From NCBI RefSeq assembly GCF_029714305.1, contig NZ_CP121647.1, forward strand, positions 6,406,501 to 6,470,500: 64,000 nucleotides of DNA, read 5' to 3'. Below the pieces are notes generated by a model. That model was not told the DNA's origin and did not search any database. It worked only from the letters and a program-made list of their open reading frames with translations. This document shows positions 10,716 through 21,386 of the stretch, piece by piece; position 1 is the stretch's first letter, and every line of letters begins with the position of its first letter. A program made the translations under genes and the position numbers. This DNA comes from Bradyrhizobium sp. CB3481 (GTDB lineage: Bacteria; Pseudomonadota; Alphaproteobacteria; Rhizobiales; Xanthobacteraceae).

Positions 10716-12175
10716 CGGCTGCGGGCAATCTTCAAGATTTGCTCGATGTCGAGATGCTGTTCCAGATGGTCGGCGAGTGCGTCCAGCGCCGCTTCGATGC
10801 GGGCCTCATAGGCCAGCGACGATGCGATCCCGAAATGCATGAGCCAGGCCTTGCGAAAGGTATCGCCGGTGAACAGGCCATGGATATAAGTACCCTGCAC
10901 GCGGCCATCGGCCGAACTGGCGCCGTCAGGACGGCCGTCGATGTCAAGCAAGGGCCGCGCGCAATCTTCGCCTTCGCTGCGGCCGAGATGAATTTCGTAG
11001 CCGCTGATCGCGGTTCCCGTCGCGCAATGCCTGCCGCTGATCAGCGTGGTGGATTTTTCTGCGCTCATGACCGTCGTGATGTCGAGCAAGCCCAGGCCCT
11101 CGACCATGCCGGCCCGGCCATCTACGCCGTCCGGATCGGCGATGTTGCGGCCGAGCATTTGATAACCACCGCACAGCCCGAGCACATGGCCGCCACGGCG
11201 CACATGCGCCTTGATGTCGGTGTCCCAGCCCTGCGCGCGTAAGAAGGCGAGATCGCCGATCGTGGACTTGCTGCCGGGCAAAATGACGATTTGCGCCTCG
11301 GCGGGGATCGGCTCGCCGGGCTTGATGAATACCAGCTTGACGCCGGGCTCCATCCCCAGCGGATCGAGATCGTCGAAATTGGCGATGCGGGCGAGAACCG
11401 GCACCGCGATGACGCGCGTGGACGATGATTCATGTGCACGATCGAGATCGACGGCGTCTTCCGCCGGCAGCCATGCGGCCTGCGGCAACCACGGTACGAC
11501 GCCGAGCGATCGCCAGCCCGTGTAGCGCGTGATTGCCGCGAGCCCCTCGCCGAACAATCCAACGTCGCCGCGAAACTTGTTGACGATAAAGCCGTGGATC
11601 CGCGCCAGCTCCTCCGGCTCCAGAACCAGATGCGTACCGGCCAGGCTCGCAATCACGCCGCCGCGATCGATATCCCCGAGCATCACCACGGGCACATTGG
11701 CGGCTGCCGCAAATCCCATATTGGCGATATCGCCGGCGCGAAGGTTGATCTCCGCCGGGCTGCCGGCGCCCTCCACCAAAACGATATCGGCATCTCGCGC
11801 GAGATGAGCGAAACTCTCCAGCACCGCCGGCAGCAGGGCGGCTTTCTTGTCCAGATAGTTTTTTGCGCGCAGCGTACCCCAGCGCTTGCCCTGCACAATG
11901 ATTTGCGCGCCGGTGTCGGTCTCCGGTTTCAGCAGCACCGGGTTCATGTGAACGCTCGGCGGCACCCTCGCCGCCCTCGCCTGCACGGCCTGGGCGCGGC
12001 CGATCTCGCCGCCGTCGACCGCTACGGCGGCATTGTTCGACATGTTCTGCGGCTTGAACGGCGCTACCCTCAAACCACGCCGCACCAGCGCCCGGGCAAG
12101 CCCTGCGACAATCGTCGACTTGCCGGCGTTGGAGCCGGTGGCCTGGATCATCAGCGCAGGCGTCGGCCGCTCCAT
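10688..12175 (-). CDS. cobQ: Cobyric acid synthase
   Basis: 495 residues. The N-terminal dethiobiotin-synthetase-like ATPase domain starts [22 protein letters not shown] (P-loop) and includes [10 protein letters not shown] and [13 protein letters not shown]. The C-terminal glutamine amidotransferase domain carries the nucleophile cysteine in [12 protein letters not shown] and a histidine in GTYIHGLF. It amidates four side chains of the corrin ring using glutamine and ATP. The start codon overlaps the cobO stop (TGATG), so it is the last gene of the riboswitch operon. The longer open frame upstream lies in cobO and is not part of the protein. Confidence 0.95.
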   Translation of the reverse strand: MERPTPALMIQATGSNAGKSTIVAGLARALVRRGLRVAPFKPQNMSNNAAVAVDGGEIGRAQAVQARAARVPPSVHMNPVLLKPETDTGAQIIVQGKRWGTLRAKNYLDKKAALLPAVLESFAHLARDADIVLVEGAGSPAEINLRAGDIANMGFAAAANVPVVMLGDIDRGGVIASLAGTHLVLEPEELARIHGFIVNKFRGDVGLFGEGLAAITRYTGWRSLGVVPWLPQAAWLPAEDAVDLDRAHESSSTRVIAVPVLARIANFDDLDPLGMEPGVKLVFIKPGEPIPAEAQIVILPGSKSTIGDLAFLRAQGWDTDIKAHVRRGGHVLGLCGGYQMLGRNIADPDGVDGRAGMVEGLGLLDITTVMSAEKSTTLISGRHCATGTAISGYEIHLGRSEGEDCARPLLDIDGRPDGASSADGRVQGTYIHGLFTGDTFRKAWLMHFGIASSLAYEARIEAALDALADHLEQHLDIEQILKIARSRQAASTNAA

Positions 12176-12807
12176 CAGAATTCGATACCCTTCTGCGCCT
12201 TTACACCCGCGCGGAACGGGTGTTTCACCAGCGTCATTTCGGTGACGAGATCGGCCATCTCGATCAGTTCCGGCTTGGCATTGCGGCCGGTGATGACGAC
12301 GTGCTTGTCGGCTGGCTTTTCCTCGCGCAGGAAGGTCAGGACGTCGTTGAGGTCGAGGTAATCGTAGCGCAGCACGATGTTGAGTTCGTCGAGCAGCACC
12401 AGGCGATGGCGATCGTCGCGGATGAGTTCCTTGGCGCGTTCCCAGCCTTTGGTGGCGGCGGCGATGTCGCGCTCGCGGTCCTGGGTTTCCCAGGTGAACC
12501 CCTCGCCCATGATGTGCAGCGTCACCAATTCCGGGAATTTCGCCAGCACCTTGGCCTCGCCGGTGTCCCACGCCGGTGATTTGGTGAACTGCACGACCGC
12601 AACGGGATAGCCGTGGCCGATGTGACGGAACACCATGCCGAGCGCGGCCGATGTCTTGCCCTTGCCGGTCCCGGTGTTGACGATCAAGAGTCCCTTCTCG
12701 CCGGTCTTGGTCGCCATGATCTTGTCACGCGCCGCCTTGTGTTTGCGCGCCTTCTCGCGGTGCCGTTCGTTCTCGGCTTGATCTGCTTCAGTTGGGATTC
12801 CGGTCAT
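12175..12807 (-). CDS. cobO: Cob(I)yrinic acid a,c-diamide adenosyltransferase
   Basis: 210 residues, the normal length for CobO/BtuR. It has a lysine- and arginine-rich N-terminus, the P-loop [29 protein letters not shown], the [16 protein letters not shown] motif and [22 protein letters not shown]. It transfers the adenosyl group from ATP to Co(I) corrinoid in the cytoplasm. The ATG at 12807 overlaps the cobN stop by 4 bases and the gene ends one base into the cobQ start, so the three are translationally coupled. Confidence 0.95.
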   Translation of the reverse strand: MTGIPTEADQAENERHREKARKHKAARDKIMATKTGEKGLLIVNTGTGKGKTSAALGMVFRHIGHGYPVAVVQFTKSPAWDTGEAKVLAKFPELVTLHIMGEGFTWETQDRERDIAAATKGWERAKELIRDDRHRLVLLDELNIVLRYDYLDLNDVLTFLREEKPADKHVVITGRNAKPELIEMADLVTEMTLVKHPFRAGVKAQKGIEF

Positions 12808-15800
12808 GCGATTTCCTTCTGTGCTATCGGCAAGAGTTCGGCGATCAGGTCGGCGGCGCGATTGGAGCGCGGGGTCCACAATCCGCGCCGGATCGCCTCG
12901 GCAAAGCGCTCCGCAGTCTCGCGTAGCGCCGCCGGATTGGCTGATAACATGAAGTCTCGTACGCGCTCGTCTTCCAGATAGGAAGCGAACAGTTGATCGA
13001 AATGATGGTTGGAAACGGCGTTGGTCGAGGCTGCGAAGCCAAACAGATAGTCCACCGTGGCGGCAATCTCGAAGACGCCCTTGTAGCCGTGGCGCATCAC
13101 GCCGGCGATCCATTTCGGATTGGCGGCGCGGCCGCGCACCACGCGAGAGATTTCGTGGCTGAGCGGCCGCGACAGCGGGGCTTCCGGCCGCGAGGTATCG
13201 ATATGGGCAACACGCGGCGCCTGTCCTCGCAGGGTCTGCACCGTCGCTGCCAGACCGCCCATGAACTGATAGTAGTCGTCGGAATCCAAGATATCGTGTT
13301 CGCGATTGTCCTGGGTCTGCGCGACGAGATCGACGCCCTTGAGGCGCTCGGCGAAATCGTCGCGTGCGCCCTCGCCTTCGCTGCCGCTGCCATAGGCAAA
13401 ACCGCCCCAATCGAGATAGACGTCGGCAAGGTCGGCGCGCGAATTCCAGCCCCCTTCGTCGATCAGCGCCTGGAGACCCGCGCCATAGGCACCGGGCTTC
13501 GAGCCAAACACGCGATATGCAGCGCGGCGTTGCGCGACCTTGCTGTCCATGCCGCCGGCCTCAAGCGCATTGCGCCGGATACGAACATTGGCGGCAATCG
13601 GATTGGCTTCTTCCGGCTCATCGAGCATTGCGATGGCGTTGACGGCGCTTCCGATGATGTCCATCTGCGTCGGAAACGCATCGCGGAATAGTCCTGATAC
13701 GCGAAACGTAACGTCCACCCGCGGACGCTTCAATTCACTGAGCGGCGTAATGGCGAATCCCGTGACGCGGCCCGACGTCTCTTCCCATAACGGGCGTGCG
13801 CCGATCAGGGCAAGCGCTTGGGCGACATCATCGCCGCCCGTGCGCATGTTGGCAGTGCCCCACGCCGACAGCGCGATCGCGCGCGGCCATTCGCCGGCTT
13901 CCTGCCAATAGGCTTCGACCAGGCGTTCCGCTGCCAGTTGGCCGATCCGCCATGCCGAAGGCGTCGGCACCGCCCGCACGTCGACCGCGAAGAAATTACG
14001 GCCCGTCGGCAGCACATCCGGCCGTCCCCGCGTCGGCGCACCGGATGGACCGGGCCGAACGAACCGGCCATCCAGCCCGCGCAGAAATGCGCCGATCTCG
14101 GCCGCCCCGCAGGCGTCAATGACTGGACCGAGTTTGGCATCGATCCATTCCAGCACCTCCCGCGTCCGGCTCCAGCCGTCATCGCAGGGCAGCGCGCCGG
14201 CGACCAGTTGAAGGGCGAGCCATTCGATCCGCTCGACGGTATCACCCGCTGTGCGCCATGCAGCACTGCTGGCTTTTTCCAGGATTGCCGGCCGCGGTCC
14301 TTCGAACCCGGCGGCGAGATCGCGGGTCAGCGGATCGAATTCGCCAAGGCCGAGATCGCGCGCAAGCGCCCGATGCAGTGAAGCATCCTGCGGCTTCAGA
14401 TCCGAGCGTGGCAGTCGTGCGATCGAAACGATGAGGTCGTTGCGCTGGCCGTCGGCCGGCACGCGGCCAAACACATGCAGGCCGTCGCGGATCTGCATTT
14501 CCTTGAGATCGCAGAGATGCGCGTCGAGCGCGCGCAGGGCCTCGTTGGTCGGCGTGTCCCGCGTTACATTGACGTCCGCATCGAGCCGCTGCGCCCGCGC
14601 CAGCGACAGGATATCCTCCGCAAGAACGGTGGCCCGCTTCGGGTCGAGATCAGCGGCGAGCGCATATTCGTCGACCAGCGTCTCCAGCCGCGCCAGGTCG
14701 TCGTGCAATTCGGCACGGGTCATCGGCGGCGTCAAATGATCGATAATGACGGCGCTGGTGCGGCGCTTGGCCTGGATGCCCTCGCCGGGATCGTTGACGA
14801 TAAAGGGATACAGATGCGGCAACGGCCCCAGCACCACATCCGGAAGGCAATCCACAGATAGGCCGGTGCTCTTGCCGGGCAGCCATTCGAGATTGCCGTG
14901 CTTGCCCAGATGCACGATGGCATGCGGAGCGAATTCGCGCCGCAGCCACAGGTAAAATGCGAGATAGTGATGCGGCGGCGCCAGGTCGGGATCGTGATAG
15001 GTGCTCTTGGGATCGATATTGTAACCACGTGCCGGCTGCACGCCGACGACGACGTCGCCGAAGCGATGCAGGCCGAGGCGAAATTCTCCTGCGATGACAT
15101 GCGGGTCCTGCTGCGGCTTTCCCCATCGAGAATTAACCGCGCGCTGCACGTTCTCAGGCAGTTCAGCGAACGCAGCCGCGTAATTCGCGAGCGGCCACGA
15201 TACGCCGCCGGAACGTAACGCGCGGCCCTCGATGGCGTTGGTCGGACCTTCCTGCAACAGCGCCAGCATCGCGGCGGCGTCATCCGGCGCCTCGCCGGTG
15301 AGATAGCCTTCGCCGCGCATCGCGGCGAGAACATCGATCAGGCTTTGCGGCGTATCGAGACCGACGCCGTTAGCGAGCCGGCCGTCGCGGTTGGGATAAT
15401 TCGCGAGCACAATGGCGACGCGGCGTGCAGGCGGCTCAGCCCGGCGCAATCGCACCCAGGCCAGCGCGAGTTCGGCGGTCGCGTTGATGCGATCGGCGAC
15501 AGGCTGGAATGTCGTCGGCGCAAAACCGGCCGCGCTCTCGCCGCGCTCCTTGAAGGCGATGACGTTGGCAAAGATGCGGCCATCGACTTCCGGCAGCACC
15601 ACATGCATGGCGAGATCGCGCGGATTAAGTCCGCGTGACGAGCCTTCCCAATTCGCGCGGGATATGCCGGCCTGCGCCACCTGCAGAACCGGGCAGTCGG
15701 ATGTCGCAAGGATGCCCGCATCATCGTCAGCGGTTGCCGTGGCAAATGCGGTGGCGTTGACGATGATATCGGGCGGATACGCCGACAGCGCCGCACGCAG

Positions 15801-16514
15801 GAACGCCGCCGACCGTTGATCCTTCAGGCTGGTGACGAACAGGCAGACTGCATTGAGACCTCTCGCCAGAAGCGCCGCCCGCAACGCATCGATCCCGGCG
15901 GTATCGCCACCCGCGACCAGCGCGCGGTAGAAGATGACAACGGCATTGGGCCGTGCATCGTTATCAGGTTCACCGCGCCAGAAGCCGGCCGACGGCATCG
16001 GCCTCGCCGGCGGCGGTGCCTCGCCGTGTCCGATCAAATGCGCAGCGAAACGCAGCGCGAGTTCTGCATTCTCGACGCCGCCTTCGCTGCAATAGCGCCA
16101 GAGCGCGTGGGTTTCATCACGGCCGAGCGTGCCGCGCGCCGCAAGGGCGGCGTTCCAGTCCATCTCGCCGGGTATGCATGCGAACAGCGCGCCGCGACGC
16201 AGCGCGTCGGCACGCAGGCTCTCGACACCGTGCGGCCAGTAGCTTTCACCACCAAGCATTCTGAGCACCACGATCCTGGCCCTGCACAGCGTGCGCTCGA
16301 CATAGAGATCGACGGAAGCCGGATGCCCGAGCGCCAGCAGGTTGGTCAGCCGCACGCTCGGAAAGCTGCCGGCCAGCGTCGCATGGGCCGCACCGAAGGC
16401 GGCGAGGTCGCTATCGGCCGCCGACAGCACGACGATATCGGCAGGCTCCTGCCCGAGATCGCGGGCGACGTCGCCATCATCGATACTGCCGCCGGTGTCG
16501 AGCTTCAGGTGCAT
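12804..16514 (-). CDS. cobN: Cobaltochelatase large subunit
   Basis: 1236 residues, within the usual range for CobN, the ATP-dependent cobalt chelatase subunit that binds hydrogenobyrinic acid a,c-diamide. Family stretches include VQPARGYNIDPKSTYHDPDL, HLGKHGNLEWLPGKSTGLS, WLALQLVAGALPCDDGWSRT, and WGTANMRTGGDDVAQALAL. An AAAGGA ribosome binding site precedes the ATG at 16514. It follows cobW by 18 bases and overlaps cobO by 4. The enzyme also needs CobS and CobT subunits, which are not in this window and must be elsewhere in the genome. Confidence 0.95.
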   Translation of the reverse strand: MHLKLDTGGSIDDGDVARDLGQEPADIVVLSAADSDLAAFGAAHATLAGSFPSVRLTNLLALGHPASVDLYVERTLCRARIVVLRMLGGESYWPHGVESLRADALRRGALFACIPGEMDWNAALAARGTLGRDETHALWRYCSEGGVENAELALRFAAHLIGHGEAPPPARPMPSAGFWRGEPDNDARPNAVVIFYRALVAGGDTAGIDALRAALLARGLNAVCLFVTSLKDQRSAAFLRAALSAYPPDIIVNATAFATATADDDAGILATSDCPVLQVAQAGISRANWEGSSRGLNPRDLAMHVVLPEVDGRIFANVIAFKERGESAAGFAPTTFQPVADRINATAELALAWVRLRRAEPPARRVAIVLANYPNRDGRLANGVGLDTPQSLIDVLAAMRGEGYLTGEAPDDAAAMLALLQEGPTNAIEGRALRSGGVSWPLANYAAAFAELPENVQRAVNSRWGKPQQDPHVIAGEFRLGLHRFGDVVVGVQPARGYNIDPKSTYHDPDLAPPHHYLAFYLWLRREFAPHAIVHLGKHGNLEWLPGKSTGLSVDCLPDVVLGPLPHLYPFIVNDPGEGIQAKRRTSAVIIDHLTPPMTRAELHDDLARLETLVDEYALAADLDPKRATVLAEDILSLARAQRLDADVNVTRDTPTNEALRALDAHLCDLKEMQIRDGLHVFGRVPADGQRNDLIVSIARLPRSDLKPQDASLHRALARDLGLGEFDPLTRDLAAGFEGPRPAILEKASSAAWRTAGDTVERIEWLALQLVAGALPCDDGWSRTREVLEWIDAKLGPVIDACGAAEIGAFLRGLDGRFVRPGPSGAPTRGRPDVLPTGRNFFAVDVRAVPTPSAWRIGQLAAERLVEAYWQEAGEWPRAIALSAWGTANMRTGGDDVAQALALIGARPLWEETSGRVTGFAITPLSELKRPRVDVTFRVSGLFRDAFPTQMDIIGSAVNAIAMLDEPEEANPIAANVRIRRNALEAGGMDSKVAQRRAAYRVFGSKPGAYGAGLQALIDEGGWNSRADLADVYLDWGGFAYGSGSEGEGARDDFAERLKGVDLVAQTQDNREHDILDSDDYYQFMGGLAATVQTLRGQAPRVAHIDTSRPEAPLSRPLSHEISRVVRGRAANPKWIAGVMRHGYKGVFEIAATVDYLFGFAASTNAVSNHHFDQLFASYLEDERVRDFMLSANPAALRETAERFAEAIRRGLWTPRSNRAADLIAELLPIAQKEIA

Positions 16515-16532
16515 CCGCGTGCAAGTCCTTTG

Positions 16533-17546
<1,014 letters not shown>

Positions 17547-17559
17547 TGCAATATTCTCC

Positions 17560-18084
17560 TTAAGGCGACCGCTTCAGCCAGAGCGGAAGCCCGGCAGCGA
17601 CAAACACAACATTGGGAACGGTGGCGGCGACGATCTGGTTGAGGCGGCCCTGGGCGTCGCGAAAGCTGCGGCCGAGCGGCGTCTCGGGCACGAGACCGAG
17701 GCCGACCTCGTTCGAGACCAGAACGACGGGATATTGGGCCACTCCGAGAAATCGCGTGAGCCGGCGCGCTTCCACTTCGACATCGCGCTCGGCGAACATC
17801 AGGTTTGACAGCCACAAGGTCAGGCAGTCCACCAGCACGGCACGGCCATGGGTGGCCTCCCGGGTCAGTGCATCGACCAGCGCCAGCGGCTCCTCGACAG
17901 TGATCCAACCGTCGCCCCGCCGCTGACGATGATGGGCGATGCGCGAGCGCATCTCGTCATCATCAGCAGTCGCAGTAGCCAGATAGACCCGCGCGAGTCC
18001 GCTGTCGCCGATCAATCGCTCGGCAAAGGCGGATTTGCCGGAGCGCGCGCCGCCCAGCACAAGTGTGGTGGCAAGAACTGTCAT
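17560..18084 (-). CDS. cobP: Bifunctional adenosylcobinamide kinase / adenosylcobinamide-phosphate guanylyltransferase
   Basis: 174 residues, normal for CobP/CobU. It opens with the P-loop LVLGGARSGKSAFAERL. YLATATADDDEMRSRIAHHR contains the histidine region used for guanylylation, VLVDCLTLWLSNL forms the Walker B strand, and VLVSNEVGLGLVPETPLGR is a strong family signature. It phosphorylates adenosylcobinamide and attaches GMP. The ATG at 18084 overlaps the stop of the upstream DUF1636 gene by 4 bases. An open frame extends upstream of it but overlaps that gene. Confidence 0.93.
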   Translation of the reverse strand: MTVLATTLVLGGARSGKSAFAERLIGDSGLARVYLATATADDDEMRSRIAHHRQRRGDGWITVEEPLALVDALTREATHGRAVLVDCLTLWLSNLMFAERDVEVEARRLTRFLGVAQYPVVLVSNEVGLGLVPETPLGRSFRDAQGRLNQIVAATVPNVVFVAAGLPLWLKRSP

Positions 18085-18533
18085 TTCGGTGCGCTGCCAT
18101 CGTCGGGCGACCAGCGCATCGGCGGCACTCGCGCCACCATGCCCTTGCGCAGCACCTCGGCACGTTCGCGCCACGGCACCAGGCCGTAATCGGACGTCCG
18201 GTACGACTCGACGAACGCTACCAGCGCCGCGGTGCCGCTCTCGGTCTGCAGGTCGCCGAACAAAAAAGTGTAACCATCCGCGCTTGACACCGCGACGGTT
18301 GCGGGCCGCTTGCAGACGCTAAGGCATTGCACCGGCCGCACCTGAACGTGATCGGACGAACCGATCGCGGCCTTGACCGCTTCAAACATGTCAGGGCCGA
18401 CCACCGCACCGCCATCGGCGGTCTTGCAGGTGATGCACACGCTTACGAATGTGGGGCCGTTCGGCGCATTGACACGCGCAGCTTCAGCCAACGCCAAATC
18501 AGCGGGATTTTGCTCAGCCTTCTCGCGATCCAT
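18081..18533 (-). CDS. DUF1636 protein, likely (2Fe-2S) thioredoxin-like metal-binding protein
   Basis: 150 residues. Cysteines are grouped in the way seen in DUF1636 proteins: SVCITCKT near residue 30 and VQCLSVCKRPATVAVS near residue 80, a spacing like thioredoxin-like 2Fe-2S ferredoxins. YTFLFGDL and a C-terminal WRERAEVLRKGMVARVPP are also visible. It is the first gene after the second B12 riboswitch and overlaps cobP by 4 bases, so it is co-regulated with cobalt insertion and late B12 genes. A role in cobalt handling or redox supply is an inference from position; the biochemical function is not established as far as I know. The start is the ATG at 18533, with a GTG one codon earlier. Confidence 0.8.
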   Translation of the reverse strand: MDREKAEQNPADLALAEAARVNAPNGPTFVSVCITCKTADGGAVVGPDMFEAVKAAIGSSDHVQVRPVQCLSVCKRPATVAVSSADGYTFLFGDLQTESGTAALVAFVESYRTSDYGLVPWRERAEVLRKGMVARVPPMRWSPDDGSAPK

Positions 18534-18660
18534 CACAGGCTCACATCACGGCCGTTGGGCCACGAGCTTTGTTGGGTCGCGCCGACGGCTCGTCGCCGTC
18601 AGGCTCGCTCCCGTCCGGTGCACCCCGCCCCGACGACGCCTCCAAAGCACAGTTCGTGAT

Positions 18661-18818
18661 GGCAGGTCTCCTGGCTCGCGGGTCGTTGCCATCAGCCGCC
18701 TTCCCGGGATTACCCAGTGGCATCGGCTCGGGGCTCGTCGCTTACAGTTGCGGGGGCAGCGCCGGCATTGAGAGAACTCGCACCGGCTTCCCTTTTCACC
18801 TCCCTCGCGGGAGGACCA
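18661..18818 (-). promoter_or_regulatory. Cobalamin riboswitch upstream of the DUF1636-cobP-cobW-cobN-cobO-cobQ operon
   Basis: Read on the minus strand, the aptamer shows GGAGGTGAAAAGGGAAGCCGG, GGTGCGAG, the B12 box GCTGCCCCCGCAACTGTAAG near 18760-18741, CCACTGGG, GGGAAGGCGGC and the closing GCGAGCCAGGAGACCTGCC. It ends about 130 bases before the first gene, leaving room for an expression platform. It should repress the operon when adenosylcobalamin is abundant. Confidence 0.93.
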
Positions 18819-18885
18819 TCGCCGATGACGCTAGCCGCCGCAGTAGCTGGGGTCAACCGGTGTGGCCTTGGGTCTGGTCGGATTG

Positions 18886-18911
18886 ACCTGACACGGGCTG
18901 TTGGGTCAGGT
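18886..18911. promoter_or_regulatory. Small inverted repeat in the cobT leader
   Basis: ACCTGAC at 18886-18892 and GTCAGGT at 18905-18911 are exact inverse copies with a 12-base gap, ending 20 bases before the cobT ATG. It could be a stem in the cobT leader or a protein site. Nothing else supports a specific function. Confidence 0.3.
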
Positions 18912-18931
18912 AGGCCCCGCAAAGGAACCCC

Positions 18932-19987
18932 ATGACGACTGAATCCCGACCGCTTTGGCAACCGCCGCTCGTTCCCCCGCTCAATCAGGAGTTGGAGGCA
19001 ACGATGCGCGCGCGAATCGACGGGAAGGCCAAGCCTCCGGGTTCGCTCGGACGCATCGAGGACCTCGCTGTCCAGCTTGGCATGATCGCGCATCCGGCGC
19101 CCCCCAAGGCCGACAAAGCCGTGCTGCTGGTGTTCGCCGGCGACCATGGCCTCACCGAGGAAGGCGTGTCGCAATATCCGTCGGCCGTGACGGTCGCGAT
19201 GGTGAAGACCTATTTGGCAGGCCGCGCCAGCGCCAATGCGTTTGCCGCCGCAGCCGATGTCGAGATTCGCGTCGTGGACGCCGGGGTGGCCGCCGAACTG
19301 CCCGCGCATCCCGATTTGATCGGCGCCAAGGTCCGGATGGGCACCGCCAACGCCGCACGCGAGCCGGCGATGACGATGCAACAGGCCCGGGATGCGCTAG
19401 CCAAAGGCTGTGCGCTCGCGATTGCCGAGATTGCGGCGGGCGCCGATATCATCGCGCTCGGCGAAATGGGCATCGGCAACACCGCCTCCTCTGCCCTGCT
19501 GGTGCATCGCCTGGCACCGGCGCCGCTTGACGAATGTATTGGGATCGGCGCCGGGCAGGATGATCCGGGCATGGCGCGCAAGCATGCCGCCATCGCCAAA
19601 GCCGCGGCGCGCAGCAACGCCAGCTCTCCCCTGGACGTCCTTCGCGAGTTCGGCGGGCTCGAAATTGCGATGATGGCCGGCGCGGTGCTGGGGGCGGCCT
19701 CAAAGCGGCGCCCGGTCGTCATCGACGGCTTTATCTCCAGTGCGGCTGCGCTGGTGGCGATCCGCCTCTGTCCAGATGCTCGCGATTATTGCGTGCTCGC
19801 GCACCGCTCCGCCGAAAAGGGCCACGACATCGTGCTCGCCGCGTTCGGCGCGAAGCCATTGCTCGATCTCGGGCTGCGGCTCGGTGAAGGCACCGGCGCC
19901 CTCCTCGCCGTGCCGCTGCTGCGCGCGGCCGCGCGGCTCGTGACCGACGTCGCCGACCTCAGCGACGTTCTGGCCGGGAATATCTGA
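18932..19987 (+). CDS. cobT: Nicotinate-nucleotide-dimethylbenzimidazole phosphoribosyltransferase
   Basis: 351 residues, normal family length. Recognisable features: KPPGSLGRIEDLAVQLGMI near the N-terminus, VFAGDHGLTEEGVSQYPSAV, LGEMGIGNTASSALL, FGGLEIAMMAGAVLGAA, and the C-terminal DLGLRLGEGTGA, which carries the catalytic glutamate. It makes alpha-ribazole phosphate from dimethylbenzimidazole, the product of BluB. An AAAGGA ribosome binding site precedes the ATG. It is divergent from the riboswitch operon; no aptamer was seen on its own strand. The name here means the phosphoribosyltransferase and not the chelatase subunit that shares the symbol. Confidence 0.95.
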   Translation: MTTESRPLWQPPLVPPLNQELEATMRARIDGKAKPPGSLGRIEDLAVQLGMIAHPAPPKADKAVLLVFAGDHGLTEEGVSQYPSAVTVAMVKTYLAGRASANAFAAAADVEIRVVDAGVAAELPAHPDLIGAKVRMGTANAAREPAMTMQQARDALAKGCALAIAEIAAGADIIALGEMGIGNTASSALLVHRLAPAPLDECIGIGAGQDDPGMARKHAAIAKAAARSNASSPLDVLREFGGLEIAMMAGAVLGAASKRRPVVIDGFISSAAALVAIRLCPDARDYCVLAHRSAEKGHDIVLAAFGAKPLLDLGLRLGEGTGALLAVPLLRAAARLVTDVADLSDVLAGNI

Positions 19988-19988
19988 C

Positions 19989-20753
19989 ATGAACGAGACC
20001 GAGCGCTTATTCGATGCCGTGCGGTTTCTCACCATCCTGCCCACGCCGCCGACAAAAGCCGCGCCACAGCCGGACTGGCTGGCCCGATCCCTAAAATATT
20101 TTCCGCTGGTGGGAATCGGCATCGGCGCCAGCTCGGCGGTCGTGCTGCTGCTTGCCGGACAAATCTGGGGGCCGCTTGTTGCGGCGCTGCTCGCGATCAT
20201 CGCAGGCGCCATCACCACAGGTGCGCTGCACGAGGACGGCCTGGCCGACACCGTCGATGCCTTCGGCGGCGGCTGGACCGTCGAACGACGGCTGGAGATC
20301 ATGAAGGACAGCCGAATCGGAACCTACGGCGCGCTGGCGCTGGGTTTCGGCGTCGCCTTGCGCATCGCGGCGCTGACGCAGCTGCCGCTATGGGCAGGCG
20401 CCTTCGCACTGGTCGCAAGCCACGCCGCAGCGCGCGCCACGCCGGGCTTTGTCATCAACGCCATGAACTACACGGGCGATACCACGGCAATGAAGGTCAA
20501 TTATTCCGAGGTGCCCGTTCGCGCTCAGGAAATACAGTTTGCCCTGATCACCGTCGCCATTGCGGTGCTGCCGCTGGCGTTCATGTCCGCCTCTTCGGTG
20601 CTCGCAGGAGCGCTGCTCGGCGCCGCGCTGGCCGCAGCCCTCGCGATATGGTCGCGCCGGCTGATCGGCGGATATACCGGCGACGTGCTCGGCGCCATCG
20701 AGCAGGTGTTCGAGATCGGGTTCCTGCTCGGCGTCGCCGCCGTCATCCGATAG
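19989..20753 (+). CDS. cobV: Adenosylcobinamide-GDP ribazoletransferase (cobalamin synthase)
   Basis: 254 residues, polytopic inner membrane protein. Family motifs: AVRFLTILPTP at the N-terminus, KYFPLVGIGIG, and the acidic motif LHEDGLADTVDAFGGG followed by IMKDSRIGTYGA, which bind metal and substrate. It joins adenosylcobinamide-GDP with alpha-ribazole in the last assembly step. It starts one base after the cobT stop, so they are an operon. The name cobS is used for the same enzyme in other bacteria. Its last 11 bases overlap the convergent phosphatase gene. Confidence 0.93.
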   Translation: MNETERLFDAVRFLTILPTPPTKAAPQPDWLARSLKYFPLVGIGIGASSAVVLLLAGQIWGPLVAALLAIIAGAITTGALHEDGLADTVDAFGGGWTVERRLEIMKDSRIGTYGALALGFGVALRIAALTQLPLWAGAFALVASHAAARATPGFVINAMNYTGDTTAMKVNYSEVPVRAQEIQFALITVAIAVLPLAFMSASSVLAGALLGAALAAALAIWSRRLIGGYTGDVLGAIEQVFEIGFLLGVAAVIR

Positions 20754-21261
20754 GCCACGACAACGGCAGCTGATAAGGTTCGCCTTCGAATGCGTCGGCA
20801 CCGCGGCCGATCCGATCGATCGCCTCCGCCATCCGGCCCCCACGTCCGAGCAAATCATCGGCCAGCGACACCATCAGCCGATTCGGCGTCACCGATGGCG
20901 CACGGCGGCGCAATTCCTCGGCGATATCGCGCTCGAAGCCGGGATTGCGGTCGCAGGCGATCACATAGGCCGCAGCGCTCGAGCGACTGATGCCGGCCCA
21001 ACAATGGATCAGCATGGTGCGGTCATGCGCCTCGCGCCCGAAATCGAGGATCGCCTGCATCGCTGTACGGTCGGGCGCAACAAGACCCGGCCTCGCCTCC
21101 GTAATGTCGTGAAACGACAATTCCGCACGCCGCTCGCAGGCAAGCGCGCGATGGTCCTCGCCCTTGTGATCCGGCGACAACAGAGTCAACAGGTCGAACC
21201 GGTTGAGCCCGGCCGCAACACCGGACAATCCGCTGAGCGGGCAGACGTAAAGACATGGCAT
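20743..21261 (-). CDS. Tyrosine phosphatase-like protein
   Basis: About 172 residues with the cysteine phosphatase loop IHCWAGISRSSAAA (CxxxxxR) near residue 90, preceded by FGREAHDRTML, so a dual-specificity or tyrosine phosphatase fold. A candidate general-acid Asp lies in the HDITEA stretch. The start is uncertain: the ATG at 21261 begins MPCLYVCPLSG, which fits the first strand; in-frame ATGs at 21285 and 21309 are alternatives and none has a clear ribosome binding site. It converges on cobV with an 11-base overlap. Substrate is unknown; the location between cobalamin genes may be chance. Confidence 0.75.
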   Translation of the reverse strand: MPCLYVCPLSGLSGVAAGLNRFDLLTLLSPDHKGEDHRALACERRAELSFHDITEARPGLVAPDRTAMQAILDFGREAHDRTMLIHCWAGISRSSAAAYVIACDRNPGFERDIAEELRRRAPSVTPNRLMVSLADDLLGRGGRMAEAIDRIGRGADAFEGEPYQLPLSWPIG

Positions 21262-21386
21262 GCGTATGGTACCGGGCTTCACCATTTGAATGATGCGGCG
21301 ACGTGGCATCGGATGGTGTAAAGAGTCAATCGACCGGCGCCTACTAACGGACAGCAAGCCCTCGGGGCCACACCGAAGATCGATTG

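Noticed and set aside
12176..12571. N-terminal extension of cobQ into cobO
   Set aside because: It overlaps the well-supported cobO gene in another phase; the CobQ P-loop starts from the ATG at 12175.
18819..18931. B12 aptamer on the plus strand before cobT
   Set aside because: The conserved B12 box and flanking elements are found only on the minus strand; the plus strand shows only a small inverted repeat.
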